From positions 42,033 to 106,032 of the forward strand of contig JACZRS010000017.1 in NCBI GenBank assembly GCA_022574595.1: DNA of 64,000 nucleotides. Reading direction: 5' to 3'. The translations under genes and the position numbers were made by a program. Numbering within the stretch: position 1 is the stretch's first letter; each line of letters opens with the position of its first letter. Of this stretch, positions 27,745 through 37,079 are shown piece by piece. This DNA is from Planctomycetota bacterium. GTDB lineage: Bacteria > Planctomycetota > Phycisphaerae > Phycisphaerales > SM1A02. Under the pieces are notes generated by a model, which searched no databases, was not told the DNA's origin, and saw only the letters and a list, made by a program, of their open reading frames with translations.

Positions 27745-29145
27745 CTATTTTGTAGCAATTGGCGCAGCAGTTTGTCCGCCTTGTTTAGCTGCAGCTTGCC
27801 TTTCGTACTCTACTTGAGCTGAAGCTGCCAATTCAATCAGTCTCTTGCAGGATTGGGGGTAATCTGCTACTTCATCAACCTGTTGTCTGAGCATTTGATC
27901 AATCTTTGGTTTTAAGGCTATAGCAACATCACAATCAGGATTCGAACCGTGGGCATAAGCACCTATATTTATTAATTCTTCTGCCTCAGCGTAAGCTGCT
28001 TGAAGCTTCATCACCAATTGTCTAGCAGTATTATGATTTTTGTCACATACGGTATCAGCTACTCTAGATATTGAATCTAGTAGGTCTATCGCGGGATAAT
28101 GGCCGCGACCTGCCAAGCGACGTGATAATACTATATGACCATCAAGAACACCCCGCGCCGCATCAGAAATTGGTTCCGTAAGATCATCACCTTCAACTAA
28201 CACCGCATAAAAACCAGTGATGGATCCACCCGATTCAATAGTCCCAGCCCTTTCCAGTAGCTTGGGCAACATAGCAAAAACAGATGGAGTATAACCTTTT
28301 GTCGCAGGCTGCTCGCCTACGGTTAAACCGACTTGACGTTGCGCTTGAGCTAATCTTGTAATCGAATCCATCATCAACAAGACATCCGCCCCGCCATCGC
28401 GGAAATACTCTGCAACGCTGCAGGCGACCATAGCTGCGCGCACACGAAGCAAGGGAGATTCATCGCCTGTTGCAACAATTATCACGGACTTTGCCAAACC
28501 TTCCGAACCTAATGATTTCTCAATAAACTCTCTTACTTCACGCCCACGTTCACCTACTAGCGCAAGAACATTTACATCCGCAGAAGAATTGCGCGCAATC
28601 ATCGCAAGCAGAGTAGATTTTCCTACGCCGGGGCCTGAGAAAATGCCTACGCGCTGCCCCTTACCGACTGTAAGCATGCTATCAACAGCTCGTAATCCTG
28701 TAGGAAGTGGTTGTGTAATTGGGGTTCTAGCTAAAGCGCAAGTAGGAGGCGGATCCAGCAATCGCCCAACACAGTCTGATGGTATTCTTTTCCCATCAAT
28801 CGGACGCCCAAGCCCATTAATAACACGGCCAAGTAGTGATTCGCTTACTGCAACGGTTTGAGCAGCTTGTTCACCTCGAACATACATGCCCGGTGAAACT
28901 CCATCACTAGATCCAAACAACATGACAATGCTCTTTGACCCTTCAAAGCCAACTACTTCTCCGCGCAATGCATGTGATAAGTTATTTCTTGCATAACTTT
29001 TTGATTCAAGGCGAACCAAGGCACCAACCGGTAAAGGCAAATCAGCTATATGTAGCCCCAACCCTTTTACTGCTACTACTGTTCCTGTGATTTCATGAGT
29101 TTGAAGTCGCTTCAGCGTATCAATTTGGGGGCTAAGTACAGTCAT
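27745..29145 (-). CDS. fliI: Flagellum-specific ATPase FliI
   Basis: The 466-residue protein has Walker A GPGVGKST (171-178), Walker B ADVLLMMDSITRLAQAQRQ and the family-typical GLRAVDSMLTVGKGQR and RLAGRGHYPAIDLLDSISRV. It powers substrate export through the flagellar type III apparatus. It overlaps fliH by 4 bases. The length is slightly longer than the usual ~440. Confidence 0.96.
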   Translation of the reverse strand: MTVLSPQIDTLKRLQTHEITGTVVAVKGLGLHIADLPLPVGALVRLESKSYARNNLSHALRGEVVGFEGSKSIVMLFGSSDGVSPGMYVRGEQAAQTVAVSESLLGRVINGLGRPIDGKRIPSDCVGRLLDPPPTCALARTPITQPLPTGLRAVDSMLTVGKGQRVGIFSGPGVGKSTLLAMIARNSSADVNVLALVGERGREVREFIEKSLGSEGLAKSVIIVATGDESPLLRVRAAMVACSVAEYFRDGGADVLLMMDSITRLAQAQRQVGLTVGEQPATKGYTPSVFAMLPKLLERAGTIESGGSITGFYAVLVEGDDLTEPISDAARGVLDGHIVLSRRLAGRGHYPAIDLLDSISRVADTVCDKNHNTARQLVMKLQAAYAEAEELINIGAYAHGSNPDCDVAIALKPKIDQMLRQQVDEVADYPQSCKRLIELAASAQVEYERQAAAKQGGQTAAPIATK

Positions 29146-29876
29146 TTACCCCTCAATTCTTTATCTGATTTTTCATTAACACCTTCAGGGCACAAGGTCT
29201 CAACTATACGTTGGATTTGCCGCTCTATTGTTGCGTCGATACTCCCCTGTTTTGTATTTATTATGCATCCACCTTTTGTTATTGATGGATCATCCTGCAG
29301 TTCTATATGCGTACAATTTGCAATTTGCTGCACTATGTCAGGCAACATTGTTTCGACTGTCTGCCGATCTTCCGGCGCAACTGAGACGATTGCAGATGTT
29401 GGTTCTGCTAGTAGCGCCAGGGCCTCGATAACTTGATCTCGGACAACCGATGGATCAGTTTGCACAACCTTATGCGTAATTTTTTTCGCCATATTCAAAG
29501 CAAACTCAAGCACATCTTCACGCGCTTCTAGAAACAATCGTTTGCGCTCTTCTTCCCAATCCTCAATCGCCTTAGAGAATGATTGTTTAAGTCCATCAAG
29601 CTGGGGCGCAAATTGGCTCAAAGCTTCCTCGCGCCCTGTATCATATCCCTCCTCACGACCAGCTAACATTCCTTGCTCCTTACCGTCTCCATATCCTTTC
29701 TCAGAAGCGTCCTCAATAAGCTGCTGAGCTTTATCTTCTGCTTCTTTGATTATTAGATCGGCTTTACTCTGTGCTTCTTCAAGCACACGGTTTGATTGAC
29801 GTGATAGATCCCCCAAATCAATGATGGACGATTTGTTCAATAGCGCTGCAGCACTTTTGCTCTTGATTATCGCCAT
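29142..29876 (-). CDS. fliH: Flagellar export regulator FliH
   Basis: The 244-residue protein has a long N-terminal coiled coil (AQSKADLIIKEAEDKAQQLIEDA), with GxxxG-like repeats (GYGDGKEQGMLAGREEGYDTGREEA) as in FliH. A C-terminal domain (VSVAPEDRQTVETMLP...GGCIINTKQGSIDATIE) follows. It dimerises, binds FliI and restrains its ATPase. It is located between fliG and fliI as in most flagellar operons. Confidence 0.9.
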   Translation of the reverse strand: MAIIKSKSAAALLNKSSIIDLGDLSRQSNRVLEEAQSKADLIIKEAEDKAQQLIEDASEKGYGDGKEQGMLAGREEGYDTGREEALSQFAPQLDGLKQSFSKAIEDWEEERKRLFLEAREDVLEFALNMAKKITHKVVQTDPSVVRDQVIEALALLAEPTSAIVSVAPEDRQTVETMLPDIVQQIANCTHIELQDDPSITKGGCIINTKQGSIDATIERQIQRIVETLCPEGVNEKSDKELRGK

Positions 29877-29906
29877 TATTTAGCACACCAATTGTCATGA
29901 TAAAGG

Positions 29907-30941
29907 TCAAACAACAACATCATCCTCACCGCGTCCGGAGATAATAATCTCGCCTGCATCCTCTAGCCGCCTTACAATATCCACAATACGTTGCTGCGAA
30001 GCTTCAACATCACTAAGTCGAACCGGCCCCATATACTCCATGTCTTCTTTAATAAGATCCGCAGCTCGTGCAGACATGTTCGAAAAGATCTTTTCCTTAA
30101 GTTCATCACTAGCTGTCTTAAGTGCCAGGCACAGTTCATCGTTGTCAACTTCTTTGAGTACAGCTTGAATCCCCTTGTCGTTGACCTTAAGAATGTCCTC
30201 GAAGACGAACATAAGCCGACGAATATTTTCAACCAGATCGGGATCTTCCGCTTCAACTCCTTCCATAATTGCCTTTTCAGTCGATCTATCACACAAGTTC
30301 AAGACTTCCGCAACCGTTTCTATACCCCCGACCTTCTCCATTGAGTGCATAAGCATGTTAGAAAGACGCGATTCTAAGCCAGCTTCGACTTCGCTAATTA
30401 CCTCGGGGCTGGTTTGCTCCATATGCGCAACTCTTCGCACTACTTCAATTTGCTTTTCCGCAGGCAAACCCATCAGGATTTCCGAAGCTTTGTGATGCGC
30501 CAGGTGGCTAATAATTAGGGCTATGGTTTGCGGGTGCTCGTCCTGGATGAAAGTGAGCAGGTTCTCGCTCTCGGCTTTTTGTAAGAAAGCAAAGGGCGTT
30601 CTTTGAACCTGAGTTTGTATTTGCTGAATCATTCGATCCGCAAGTTTTGGGTCGAGCGATTTTTCCAGCAACATCCTGGCATAATCAAGCCCGCCTTCCT
30701 TGGCGTACTGACTAGCCATTCTAAGCGCATAAAACTCCTCCATAACTTCATCGCTAAGATCTGCTGGTACTTCTCCAAGCGATGCCAATGAACGAGTAAT
30801 TTCTTCAACTACGTTTGTTGGCAAATGTTGTAGTAAAGCGGTAGCTATCTCATCATCAAGTGATAAGAGCAGAATCGCTGCTTTTACTACACCGTCTAAT
30901 TCCCCAGCAGTCTTTGGTAGCTTTCGAACGTGAAGGGCCAT
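29907..30941 (-). CDS. fliG: Flagellar motor switch protein FliG
   Basis: The 344-residue protein has the FliG N-domain, a middle domain with EHPQTIALIISHLAHHKASEIL, and a C-domain with LKVNDKGIQAVLKEVDNDELCLALKTA and MSARAADLIKEDMEYMGPVRLSDVE. The charged residues of that last helix contact MotA. FliG joins the MS ring to the C ring and bears torque. The length is normal. A GGAGAAAA site precedes the ATG. Confidence 0.96.
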   Translation of the reverse strand: MALHVRKLPKTAGELDGVVKAAILLLSLDDEIATALLQHLPTNVVEEITRSLASLGEVPADLSDEVMEEFYALRMASQYAKEGGLDYARMLLEKSLDPKLADRMIQQIQTQVQRTPFAFLQKAESENLLTFIQDEHPQTIALIISHLAHHKASEILMGLPAEKQIEVVRRVAHMEQTSPEVISEVEAGLESRLSNMLMHSMEKVGGIETVAEVLNLCDRSTEKAIMEGVEAEDPDLVENIRRLMFVFEDILKVNDKGIQAVLKEVDNDELCLALKTASDELKEKIFSNMSARAADLIKEDMEYMGPVRLSDVEASQQRIVDIVRRLEDAGEIIISGRGEDDVVV

Positions 30942-30958
30942 TGCGCTTCTATTTTCTC

Positions 30959-32641
30959 CTAATGTTCACCCTTGGCCCATCGTCGTACCAGGTTTGCCGA
31001 CTCACTTGGGTCATTTTTAATTGTTTCGTTAATCTGTTCGGTTACTTGCTGGCGTCTTAGTTCAGCGTCATCCAACTCCAAGCCCTCAAGCGCTAAAGCA
31101 GACTCTTCCGCTTCACCAATTAGATCTGAATCCGTAGTTTCCAACATAGGTGGCAAGCCTGCGATCTCTTCAGCTGAAGGAAGTGCTTCACGCACAGTTG
31201 CCTTGCGAACCATCAGGAACATCATAGCAAGACTTATAAATGCAAGACCACCAAGCCCAACATAACGAACCAATCCATCGGTCATAATTCCCCCAGCGCC
31301 GCTTCCACCACCACCGAACCAACCACCACCTTCTGATTCAATATTGACAGGAGCCATATCAACTAGCATCGCAAAGTCGGGGTAACTGCTCACCACAATC
31401 TGCCCAACAACTGTATTTTCCAATGGCCCCGTATCAATTAGGGGTTCAATTGCTAATTTAATACGGTCAAGTTCGCTTTGCTCGATTGTCGCTAAAGTTG
31501 CAGCATCAGGCACAGCTTCTGGATCACCCTGGTCTTGTTGATATTTAGCAATGAAATATGAACGCGGAACGCTGACAGTTGTATTGATCTTCAGGGGATA
31601 TCCCTTGGAATCTTCTTCATAGGTAGATTTTTGGGGAAAGCGCGACTCAGTCTTACTTGTCGTACGTGAATCAGTCAATTTAGAGCCAATGGCGTTAATT
31701 GGCCCAATTTCAACTCCAATATTTGAGCGCACACCAGGTTCTGCTGCGGATCTTTGGTCTGTCGAATCAATTTCCGTCGAAGTTTCATTTATTGGAGCAA
31801 CAACAGGGTTCTCAAATGTATCGTGACGTGTTACTTGTTTTCTTGTATCGGGAATCACATTAACTCCGACAATTACTCCGGGTATGTATGCCATTGCGGC
31901 GAGCAGTGTTTCTTTTACTTCCCTTTCCAGTTCAAGTTTTTGTTTAAGGTACTTACCCGCAGTAGCTTCATCTTCATCAAGTACATGATGAGCTTTGCCG
32001 TTGCGTGCATCAATAACAGCAACATTTTGGACTTTAAGCCCAGACTGCGATCCTGCGACAAGCTGGGCTATGGCATCAACTTGACTTTGAGAAAGTGAAC
32101 CTCCAAATGGAGAAACCGTAACAGATGCAGACGCAGGCATTACCGATCGCCCCAGCCCCGCTTTAGCGGCACTATCGATTACTACAGTTGCGCGCTCGAT
32201 CCCCTTAAAACGGGAAATCATGGCGCTCAGAACGTTCATCTTTGCGGTAAGCCAACGTTTTTCGTGTTGACCGCGAGTAAGAAAAGGACTGGATTCGCCT
32301 ATAAGTTTATCAAAATCTATCTTGTCCGGGCTTATGGCATTAGAATCAAGTAGCTTAGCAACGATCGAATAGCGCTGTTCTGTAGGTACCAACACGCTCC
32401 CGCCGTTTTGTTCATAGGGAATACTAGCTGAATCGAGATAGGCAATTGCCATAGCTCGACTTTCTTCATTAGAAAGATCCATAGGTAGTGGTAACATGCC
32501 CGGCTGACCAGTGATCTGCGCTACTAAAAAAAGCGACAAAGCCGCAATTACCATAAGCGCAGCAATTAATAGCCTTGCTGTGCCTTTTAATGCCTTCATC
32601 TGAACAGCTATATTTTCTATGAGTCGTTGCAACGCCTGCAT
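30959..32641 (-). CDS. fliF: Flagellar M-ring protein FliF
   Basis: The protein has 560 residues from the ATG at 32641, preceded by GGAGG at 7 bases; the longer frame to 32701 lacks such support. There are two membrane helices (LLIAALMVIAALSLFLVAQ, and near the C-terminus YVGLGGLAFISLAMMFLMV). Between them are ring-building motifs (SLSQSQVDAIAQLVAGSQSGLKVQNVAVID) and a large loop. The C-terminus binds FliG, whose gene follows at 17 bases. The protein forms the MS ring. Confidence 0.93.
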   Translation of the reverse strand: MQALQRLIENIAVQMKALKGTARLLIAALMVIAALSLFLVAQITGQPGMLPLPMDLSNEESRAMAIAYLDSASIPYEQNGGSVLVPTEQRYSIVAKLLDSNAISPDKIDFDKLIGESSPFLTRGQHEKRWLTAKMNVLSAMISRFKGIERATVVIDSAAKAGLGRSVMPASASVTVSPFGGSLSQSQVDAIAQLVAGSQSGLKVQNVAVIDARNGKAHHVLDEDEATAGKYLKQKLELEREVKETLLAAMAYIPGVIVGVNVIPDTRKQVTRHDTFENPVVAPINETSTEIDSTDQRSAAEPGVRSNIGVEIGPINAIGSKLTDSRTTSKTESRFPQKSTYEEDSKGYPLKINTTVSVPRSYFIAKYQQDQGDPEAVPDAATLATIEQSELDRIKLAIEPLIDTGPLENTVVGQIVVSSYPDFAMLVDMAPVNIESEGGGWFGGGGSGAGGIMTDGLVRYVGLGGLAFISLAMMFLMVRKATVREALPSAEEIAGLPPMLETTDSDLIGEAEESALALEGLELDDAELRRQQVTEQINETIKNDPSESANLVRRWAKGEH

Positions 32642-32747
32642 TGATCGGCCTCCATGCCCTTCACTAAGCGTAATGCCGTTGTAATGTTGCCTTAACCTCA
32701 TAAGCTTCCATGCCGAGGCAGCAACCGGCTAATTTATATTGTTAATA

Positions 32748-33062
32748 CTAAACGCGGATTTGTTTCAATTCATCATACGCTTCCATCACTTTGTTGCGGA
32801 CTTGTAGCAAAAGGTGAAAAGCGGTTTCCGCCTTTTGCGTCGCTCTCAACACACTTTCAACATCATCCCTGCGATGAAGCATCAAATCTTCAATTGCCTC
32901 CTGAGCTTCGCGTTCTAACTCATTCACCGTGTTCAATTGCTCCTGCAATGTTTGTGCGAAACTGGGGCCTTCATGATTAACAGCCCCGCCCAAGCCAGGC
33001 ACCTTGGGAAGGTCCCGATTTAGTCCGCCACTAGCACCAATTAGACCAAGAGGATCACTCAT
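32748..33062 (-). CDS. fliE: Flagellar hook-basal body protein FliE
   Basis: The 104-residue protein ends with LMLHRRDDVESVLRATQKAETAFHLLLQVRNKVMEAYDEL, the FliE C-terminal pattern. FliE links the MS ring to the rod. It lies between flgC and fliF, the standard order. Confidence 0.9.
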   Translation of the reverse strand: MSDPLGLIGASGGLNRDLPKVPGLGGAVNHEGPSFAQTLQEQLNTVNELEREAQEAIEDLMLHRRDDVESVLRATQKAETAFHLLLQVRNKVMEAYDELKQIRV

Positions 33063-33072
33063 AATTAAGAAA

Positions 33073-33107
33073 GGGGTCAGGGGTCAGGAGTAAGGAGTCA
33101 GGGAAGA
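33073..33107. repeat. Dispersed intergenic repeat between fliE and flgC
   Basis: GGGGTCA is repeated and leads into GGAGTCAGGGAAGA (33094-33107), an exact copy of the string at 166-179 near ileS. It lies inside the flagellar operon without a gene. Its role is unknown. Confidence 0.65.
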
Positions 33108-33143
33108 GGTAATAGTTTATAACACTCTATTTACATACGATTA

Positions 33144-33548
33144 TTATGCAAGAAGGCGCAAGGCTGCGCTCATCATTGCTTTTGTTGCTTCAATAGCGGT
33201 AATGTTTGCTTCATAAGAACGCGCAGCTTCCATTGCATTCATTGTTTCTGTAACTGAATTAACATTGGGATACAAGACATATCCATCATCGTCCGCATAA
33301 GGCGAACCCGGCTGATATTTCTTATTTAGAGGCCCTTGGTCAATTTCAATCGCTGCTATGTGAACACCCATCTTCGAACCACGATCTGGATCTCCCGTAG
33401 CAAACAGGACAGATCGACGTCTATAAGGTTCGTATTCGCCAGCTTCATTAAATATCGATGACTTGTTGGCAATATTTGCGGAGATCACATCCATCCGCGT
33501 TCGTTGAGCGATCAAAGCCGAAGTCGAAATATCAAGAGAGCCATACAT
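33144..33548 (-). CDS. flgC: Flagellar basal-body rod protein FlgC
   Basis: The 134-residue protein has the rod signature near the start (LIAQRTRMDVISANIANKSS) and the end motif VNSVTETMNAMEAARSYEANITAIEATKAM. It forms part of the proximal rod. The frame stops just upstream of fliE with the dispersed repeat in between. The flgB stop lies 27 bases upstream. Confidence 0.94.
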   Translation of the reverse strand: MYGSLDISTSALIAQRTRMDVISANIANKSSIFNEAGEYEPYRRRSVLFATGDPDRGSKMGVHIAAIEIDQGPLNKKYQPGSPYADDDGYVLYPNVNSVTETMNAMEAARSYEANITAIEATKAMMSAALRLLA

Positions 33549-33575
33549 AGTTAAATTCCAAACTCAAATTCAGGA

Positions 33576-34010
33576 TCAAACTCGTCCTCGAATTGCGGTT
33601 TCCAAGAGTTGTACACGGTTACGCAGCAAATCCACAGCCAAACGGAAAGTTGAAAAGTTCTCAACCAAATCCTGCATAGTTCGCTCAATGTTCTTTTCAC
33701 TTCCATCATGAAACAAAATGCTGTTTGCTGATGCTTCTGGATGGAGAGTAAGGCTGTTGCTTGTAAATGACACTTGTCTTGATTCTTCAAGTTCAAGAGC
33801 CCCGCCAAACGGACCATGATTCTCGCGCCTGGCATCTACCGCATCACCTAATTGCTCCTGAAATGCTTCTACAGATACATCCATGGGGCGATAGCCCGGA
33901 GTATTTAGATTGGCAATGTTATTGACGATCAGACGATGTCTTTGACCAGCAAATTGCATTACCCGTTCTAATAATGGAAGTACATCCGCATTATTTAATC
34001 CATCTATCAT
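33576..34010 (-). CDS. flgB: Flagellar basal-body rod protein FlgB
   Basis: The protein has 144 residues from the ATG at 34010 with GGAG nine bases upstream. A TTG at 34055 would add 15 residues, but it lies in the sigma-54 promoter (34051-34066), so that start would not be transcribed from it. The rod signature is RHRLIVNNIANLNTPGY. The C-terminal part (MQDLVENFSTFRLAVDLLRNRVQLLETAIRG) is also typical. It is the first structural gene of the basal-body operon. Confidence 0.94.
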   Translation of the reverse strand: MIDGLNNADVLPLLERVMQFAGQRHRLIVNNIANLNTPGYRPMDVSVEAFQEQLGDAVDARRENHGPFGGALELEESRQVSFTSNSLTLHPEASANSILFHDGSEKNIERTMQDLVENFSTFRLAVDLLRNRVQLLETAIRGRV

Positions 34011-34050
34011 CTTGAAGAGCTCCAATTGAGCATATGAATCCTTAACTACC

Positions 34051-34066
34051 TGCAAATCTCAGGCCA
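34051..34066 (-). promoter_or_regulatory. Sigma-54 (RpoN) promoter for the flgB operon
   Basis: On the minus strand the sequence TGGCCTGAGATTTGCA has GG and GC separated by exactly ten bases, as in the -24/-12 consensus TGGCACn5TTGCA. Transcription would start about 12 bases after the GC, giving a 5' leader of roughly 30 bases that holds the flgB GGAG site. The sigma-54 activator gene lies directly upstream. Confidence 0.75.
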
Positions 34067-34147
34067 ATTGCGTACAGAAAATCATGCGATATTTAACGCA
34101 GATATTGCGCACAATGTCTGCGCCTGGCGCAATTTCTGCACGTGAAT

Positions 34148-35608
34148 TTACAGTGATTGAGAGACAAGCTGCTGATCCTTCCATTTCTTCAATTTCAAAC
34201 CAAGTGTGCGAACACCAATACCTAATGCAGTAGCGCTGCGCTGGCGATGGCCGTTATTTACCTTCAGTGTGGCAATGATAGCTTCGCGTTCAATGTCATC
34301 AAGAGTTAAGCGTCCATCACAAACAATCCCTTGGCATACCTGAGAAACATCTCCTGTTTGCGAAGTTAGATCATTTAAAGGTGACACTTCAATCATCGAA
34401 GCAGGCAGATTGCGCGGAGCTTCAACTCCGCTTAGCCAAGGCGCGATCAATGATGTCTTGATAGTTTCGCCTTGGGTTAAAACTGTTGCTCGTTCGCAGA
34501 TATTCTGCAGTTCCCGCACATTGCCCGGCCAGGAGTATTCACTCATTAGTTGCAACACGCCAGGCTCAAGCATCTTAAGCGGTTTGCCTTCTCGAGTGCT
34601 AAGATGTTTCAAGAAATTCTCTGCCAGTTCCCCAAGCTCTTCAATGATCTCTCGAAGTGGGGGCATGCGCAATGGCAATACATTCAGGCGGAAATATAAA
34701 TCTTGACGGAAAGTTCTCCTGGCTACTTCTGCGGGCAAGTCTCGATTCGTAGTTGCAATAACACGAACATCAACGGTTCTGCTTGTGCTTGACCCTACGC
34801 GTTCAAACGTTCGTTCCTGCAATACTCTTAGTAACTTGGCCTGTGTAGTTGGCGAAATTTCACTTATCTCATCGAGCAGCAGAGTTCCGCCATCCGCAAG
34901 CTCAAATCGACCCTTGCGTAGTTTATCCGCACCAGTAAAAGCACCTTTTTCGTGGCCAAACAATTCCGATTCAAGCAAACTCGTTGATAACGCAGCACAA
35001 TTAAGAGCAAGGAACGGCATCTTGGCGCGAGGACTCTGCATATGTATACATCTAGCAGCTACTTCCTTACCTGTTCCTGATTCTCCACTTATAAGAACAG
35101 TGCCTTGGCTATCTGCAATCTTGAAAAGTCTCTCTTTGATGCGGGTCATTGTTGGGCCTGAGCCAATCATTTTGCGCCAAACATTTGCTGATTCATTGCC
35201 CGCAGGTGATGCAGCGGCGCGGAGAATTTGATTTTCTCTTATCAGTTTCCCATGCTTCACTGCACGATCAATCGCCACGAGGATTTCGTCGCCACTAAAT
35301 GGCTTTGTGATATAGTCGAACGCGCCATCTTTCATTGCAGATACAGCAGTATCAACTGTTCCATACGCTGTCATGAATATTACAGGCAGATGTTCATCAA
35401 TTTGACGAACTTCTTTTAGCAATTGCAGCCCATCCATTTCAGGCATTTGCAAGTCTGTAATAAGCGCATCAAATGTGCGCTGAGATAATTTTTCTAAGGC
35501 AACAGTACCCCCACTGGCCGCGACAACGTTATGCCCTTTGCGTGCGAGTGTTGCTGCTACTGAATCGCGCATCATCTCTTTGTCATCTACGACGAGTATT
35601 CTGCTCAT
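34148..35608 (-). CDS. NtrC-family sigma-54-dependent response regulator (flagellar type)
   Basis: The 486-residue protein has a receiver domain (DD at 8-9, phosphorylation site D52 in ITDLQMPEMDG) and an AAA+ domain with GESGTGKE (175-182) and the sigma-54 contact loop GAFTGAD (from 222). A Fis-type helix-turn-helix lies near the C-terminus (IATLKVNNGHRQRSATALGIGVRTLGLKLKKW). It activates sigma-54 promoters. The site at 34051-34066, just downstream, is the obvious target. The role equals that of FlrC/FlgR in other flagellated bacteria. Confidence 0.93.
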   Translation of the reverse strand: MSRILVVDDKEMMRDSVAATLARKGHNVVAASGGTVALEKLSQRTFDALITDLQMPEMDGLQLLKEVRQIDEHLPVIFMTAYGTVDTAVSAMKDGAFDYITKPFSGDEILVAIDRAVKHGKLIRENQILRAAASPAGNESANVWRKMIGSGPTMTRIKERLFKIADSQGTVLISGESGTGKEVAARCIHMQSPRAKMPFLALNCAALSTSLLESELFGHEKGAFTGADKLRKGRFELADGGTLLLDEISEISPTTQAKLLRVLQERTFERVGSSTSRTVDVRVIATTNRDLPAEVARRTFRQDLYFRLNVLPLRMPPLREIIEELGELAENFLKHLSTREGKPLKMLEPGVLQLMSEYSWPGNVRELQNICERATVLTQGETIKTSLIAPWLSGVEAPRNLPASMIEVSPLNDLTSQTGDVSQVCQGIVCDGRLTLDDIEREAIIATLKVNNGHRQRSATALGIGVRTLGLKLKKWKDQQLVSQSL

Positions 35609-35652
35609 AGTCCTTGCTCCGATGCCTATAAATTGAAACTATAATTTTCTGA

Positions 35653-36585
35653 CTAAATACACATTTGATCATGCGTGGGCTTTAAGTCCACAGACTCAAT
35701 GGCGCCCAGCGGTAAAACTAATTCAACCTTTGCGCCTCTTTGAGGCCTATTTGTTACTGTTACTCTTCCCCCATGGGCATCTACAATTCGATGCACGATT
35801 GCAAGCCCCAAGCCTGTGCCGGTCTTGCGCGTTGTGAAAAACGGATTAAACATGCGCTTAACAACATCGGGATCTATGCCCGGCCCTGTATCTTCAATAC
35901 AAAAAACTGCCATTTCCTCCTTATTACCGTTTGAAAGTCTGTCATGACGCCTAGACACACTCAATTCAATCTCCCCTTCATCTACTTCAGCCTCAAGCAT
36001 TGCTTCGGCTGCGTTTCTAATGACATTACTCAGTGCTAACACAAAAAGTGTTTCATCTGCGTATAGCTGGAAATCACTGTCATTCAGGCCATCACATAAG
36101 AGTTTGATTCGTTCATCCCTTAATAACGAAGTACAAGGCTCAATCGCTCGATCAAACATGGCCTTGGTGGAAATAAAACACGGACGAATCTTCGTGTCGC
36201 GTGCAAAGAGCAGTACATCACGAACAATAGCATCGAGACCTTCTACAGCATTTGCGATTTTTTTACATAGCTTGGCTTGCTCAGGCTGCTCAGCTACATC
36301 TTCACCTAGCATTTGCACGTAAAGTTGAATGGACGCTAGTGGATTACGAATCTCATGCGCTATACCCGCAGCCATTTCACCAAGGGCTGCAAGTGCTCGC
36401 GACCTTCTTAATTGCGCATTGGCATCGGCAAGTTCTCTTTGAAGCTGTGCTACTTCACTGCGCAAAACAACATGTGTTTGTTCAAGTCGCTGCGTTGTAT
36501 CGTTGACAGAGCGCATCAGATCTCGAAGATCCTCAGCTATCATCTCTCTTGGCATCGAAATGTCACGCGCAGTAACTGTACTCAT
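35653..36585 (-). CDS. Sensor histidine kinase, cytoplasmic (FlrB/FlgS-like)
   Basis: The 310-residue protein has an N-terminal coiled coil (about 25-65) but no membrane helix. A HisKA helix follows with GIAHEIRNPLASIQ (H77), and an HATPase domain with NVIRNAAEAML (N box), DTGPGIDPD (G1) and TGTGLGLAIVHRIVDAHGG (G2). It should phosphorylate the response regulator encoded next. A soluble kinase beside a sigma-54 regulator is the usual flagellar-checkpoint pair. The FlgN-like gene is two bases upstream. Confidence 0.9.
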   Translation of the reverse strand: MSTVTARDISMPREMIAEDLRDLMRSVNDTTQRLEQTHVVLRSEVAQLQRELADANAQLRRSRALAALGEMAAGIAHEIRNPLASIQLYVQMLGEDVAEQPEQAKLCKKIANAVEGLDAIVRDVLLFARDTKIRPCFISTKAMFDRAIEPCTSLLRDERIKLLCDGLNDSDFQLYADETLFVLALSNVIRNAAEAMLEAEVDEGEIELSVSRRHDRLSNGNKEEMAVFCIEDTGPGIDPDVVKRMFNPFFTTRKTGTGLGLAIVHRIVDAHGGRVTVTNRPQRGAKVELVLPLGAIESVDLKPTHDQMCI

Positions 36586-36587
36586 TA

Positions 36588-37046
36588 TTATCCTTGACTA
36601 TCCGCAAAACGATTGATTGCTTCTGGCCCATTTGTATAAGCTCGATGTGCTCTGCCGCCCGCATCGAGTTGGGCTAATTGACCTTTGGTTCGACTTTTAT
36701 CTACTTGCAAACGTTCCTGATCCTGCTTATCACTGTTCATCACATCAGCAAGTTTTAAGTTGATCGTCTCAACCAGGCTGGCAATCTGCGCACGCAAAGA
36801 ATCAGATACTTCTTTTGTTGGAGATTGCACTTCGGTTAACATTGAAGCTAATTTCCCCTGGCTTGCAACAAATTTATTAATTATTCCCTGACGTACTGAA
36901 AGCACTGATAGAAGCGCATCAGTTTGGCCGGTCTCTATCAACTCAGATTGCTTAGATGACAAATGCGCAAGCTCATGCGCAAGTGAATCCTGCTCCTTGA
37001 GCATGGTTATCAGGCAATGCGTCGAGTTGTTTGAATCAGTAGTCAT
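36588..37046 (-). CDS. FlgN-like flagellar chaperone
   Basis: The 152-residue, mostly helical protein begins with the FlgN-like LITMLKEQDSLAHELAHLSSKQSELIETG and has a small hydrophobic/charged heptad pattern throughout. FlgN family chaperones hold hook-filament junction proteins and are about 140-160 residues long. The identification rests on this pattern, the length and the position before the kinase. The sequence is not strongly diagnostic. Confidence 0.65.
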   Translation of the reverse strand: MTTDSNNSTHCLITMLKEQDSLAHELAHLSSKQSELIETGQTDALLSVLSVRQGIINKFVASQGKLASMLTEVQSPTKEVSDSLRAQIASLVETINLKLADVMNSDKQDQERLQVDKSRTKGQLAQLDAGGRAHRAYTNGPEAINRFADSQG

Positions 37047-37079
37047 ATCAGCTTAATTTTTGTTAAGTCGTAAATTTCC

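Noticed and set aside
34011..34055. TTG start of flgB giving 15 more residues
   Set aside because: The TTG lies within the sigma-54 promoter; the ATG at 34010 has a ribosome site and family length.
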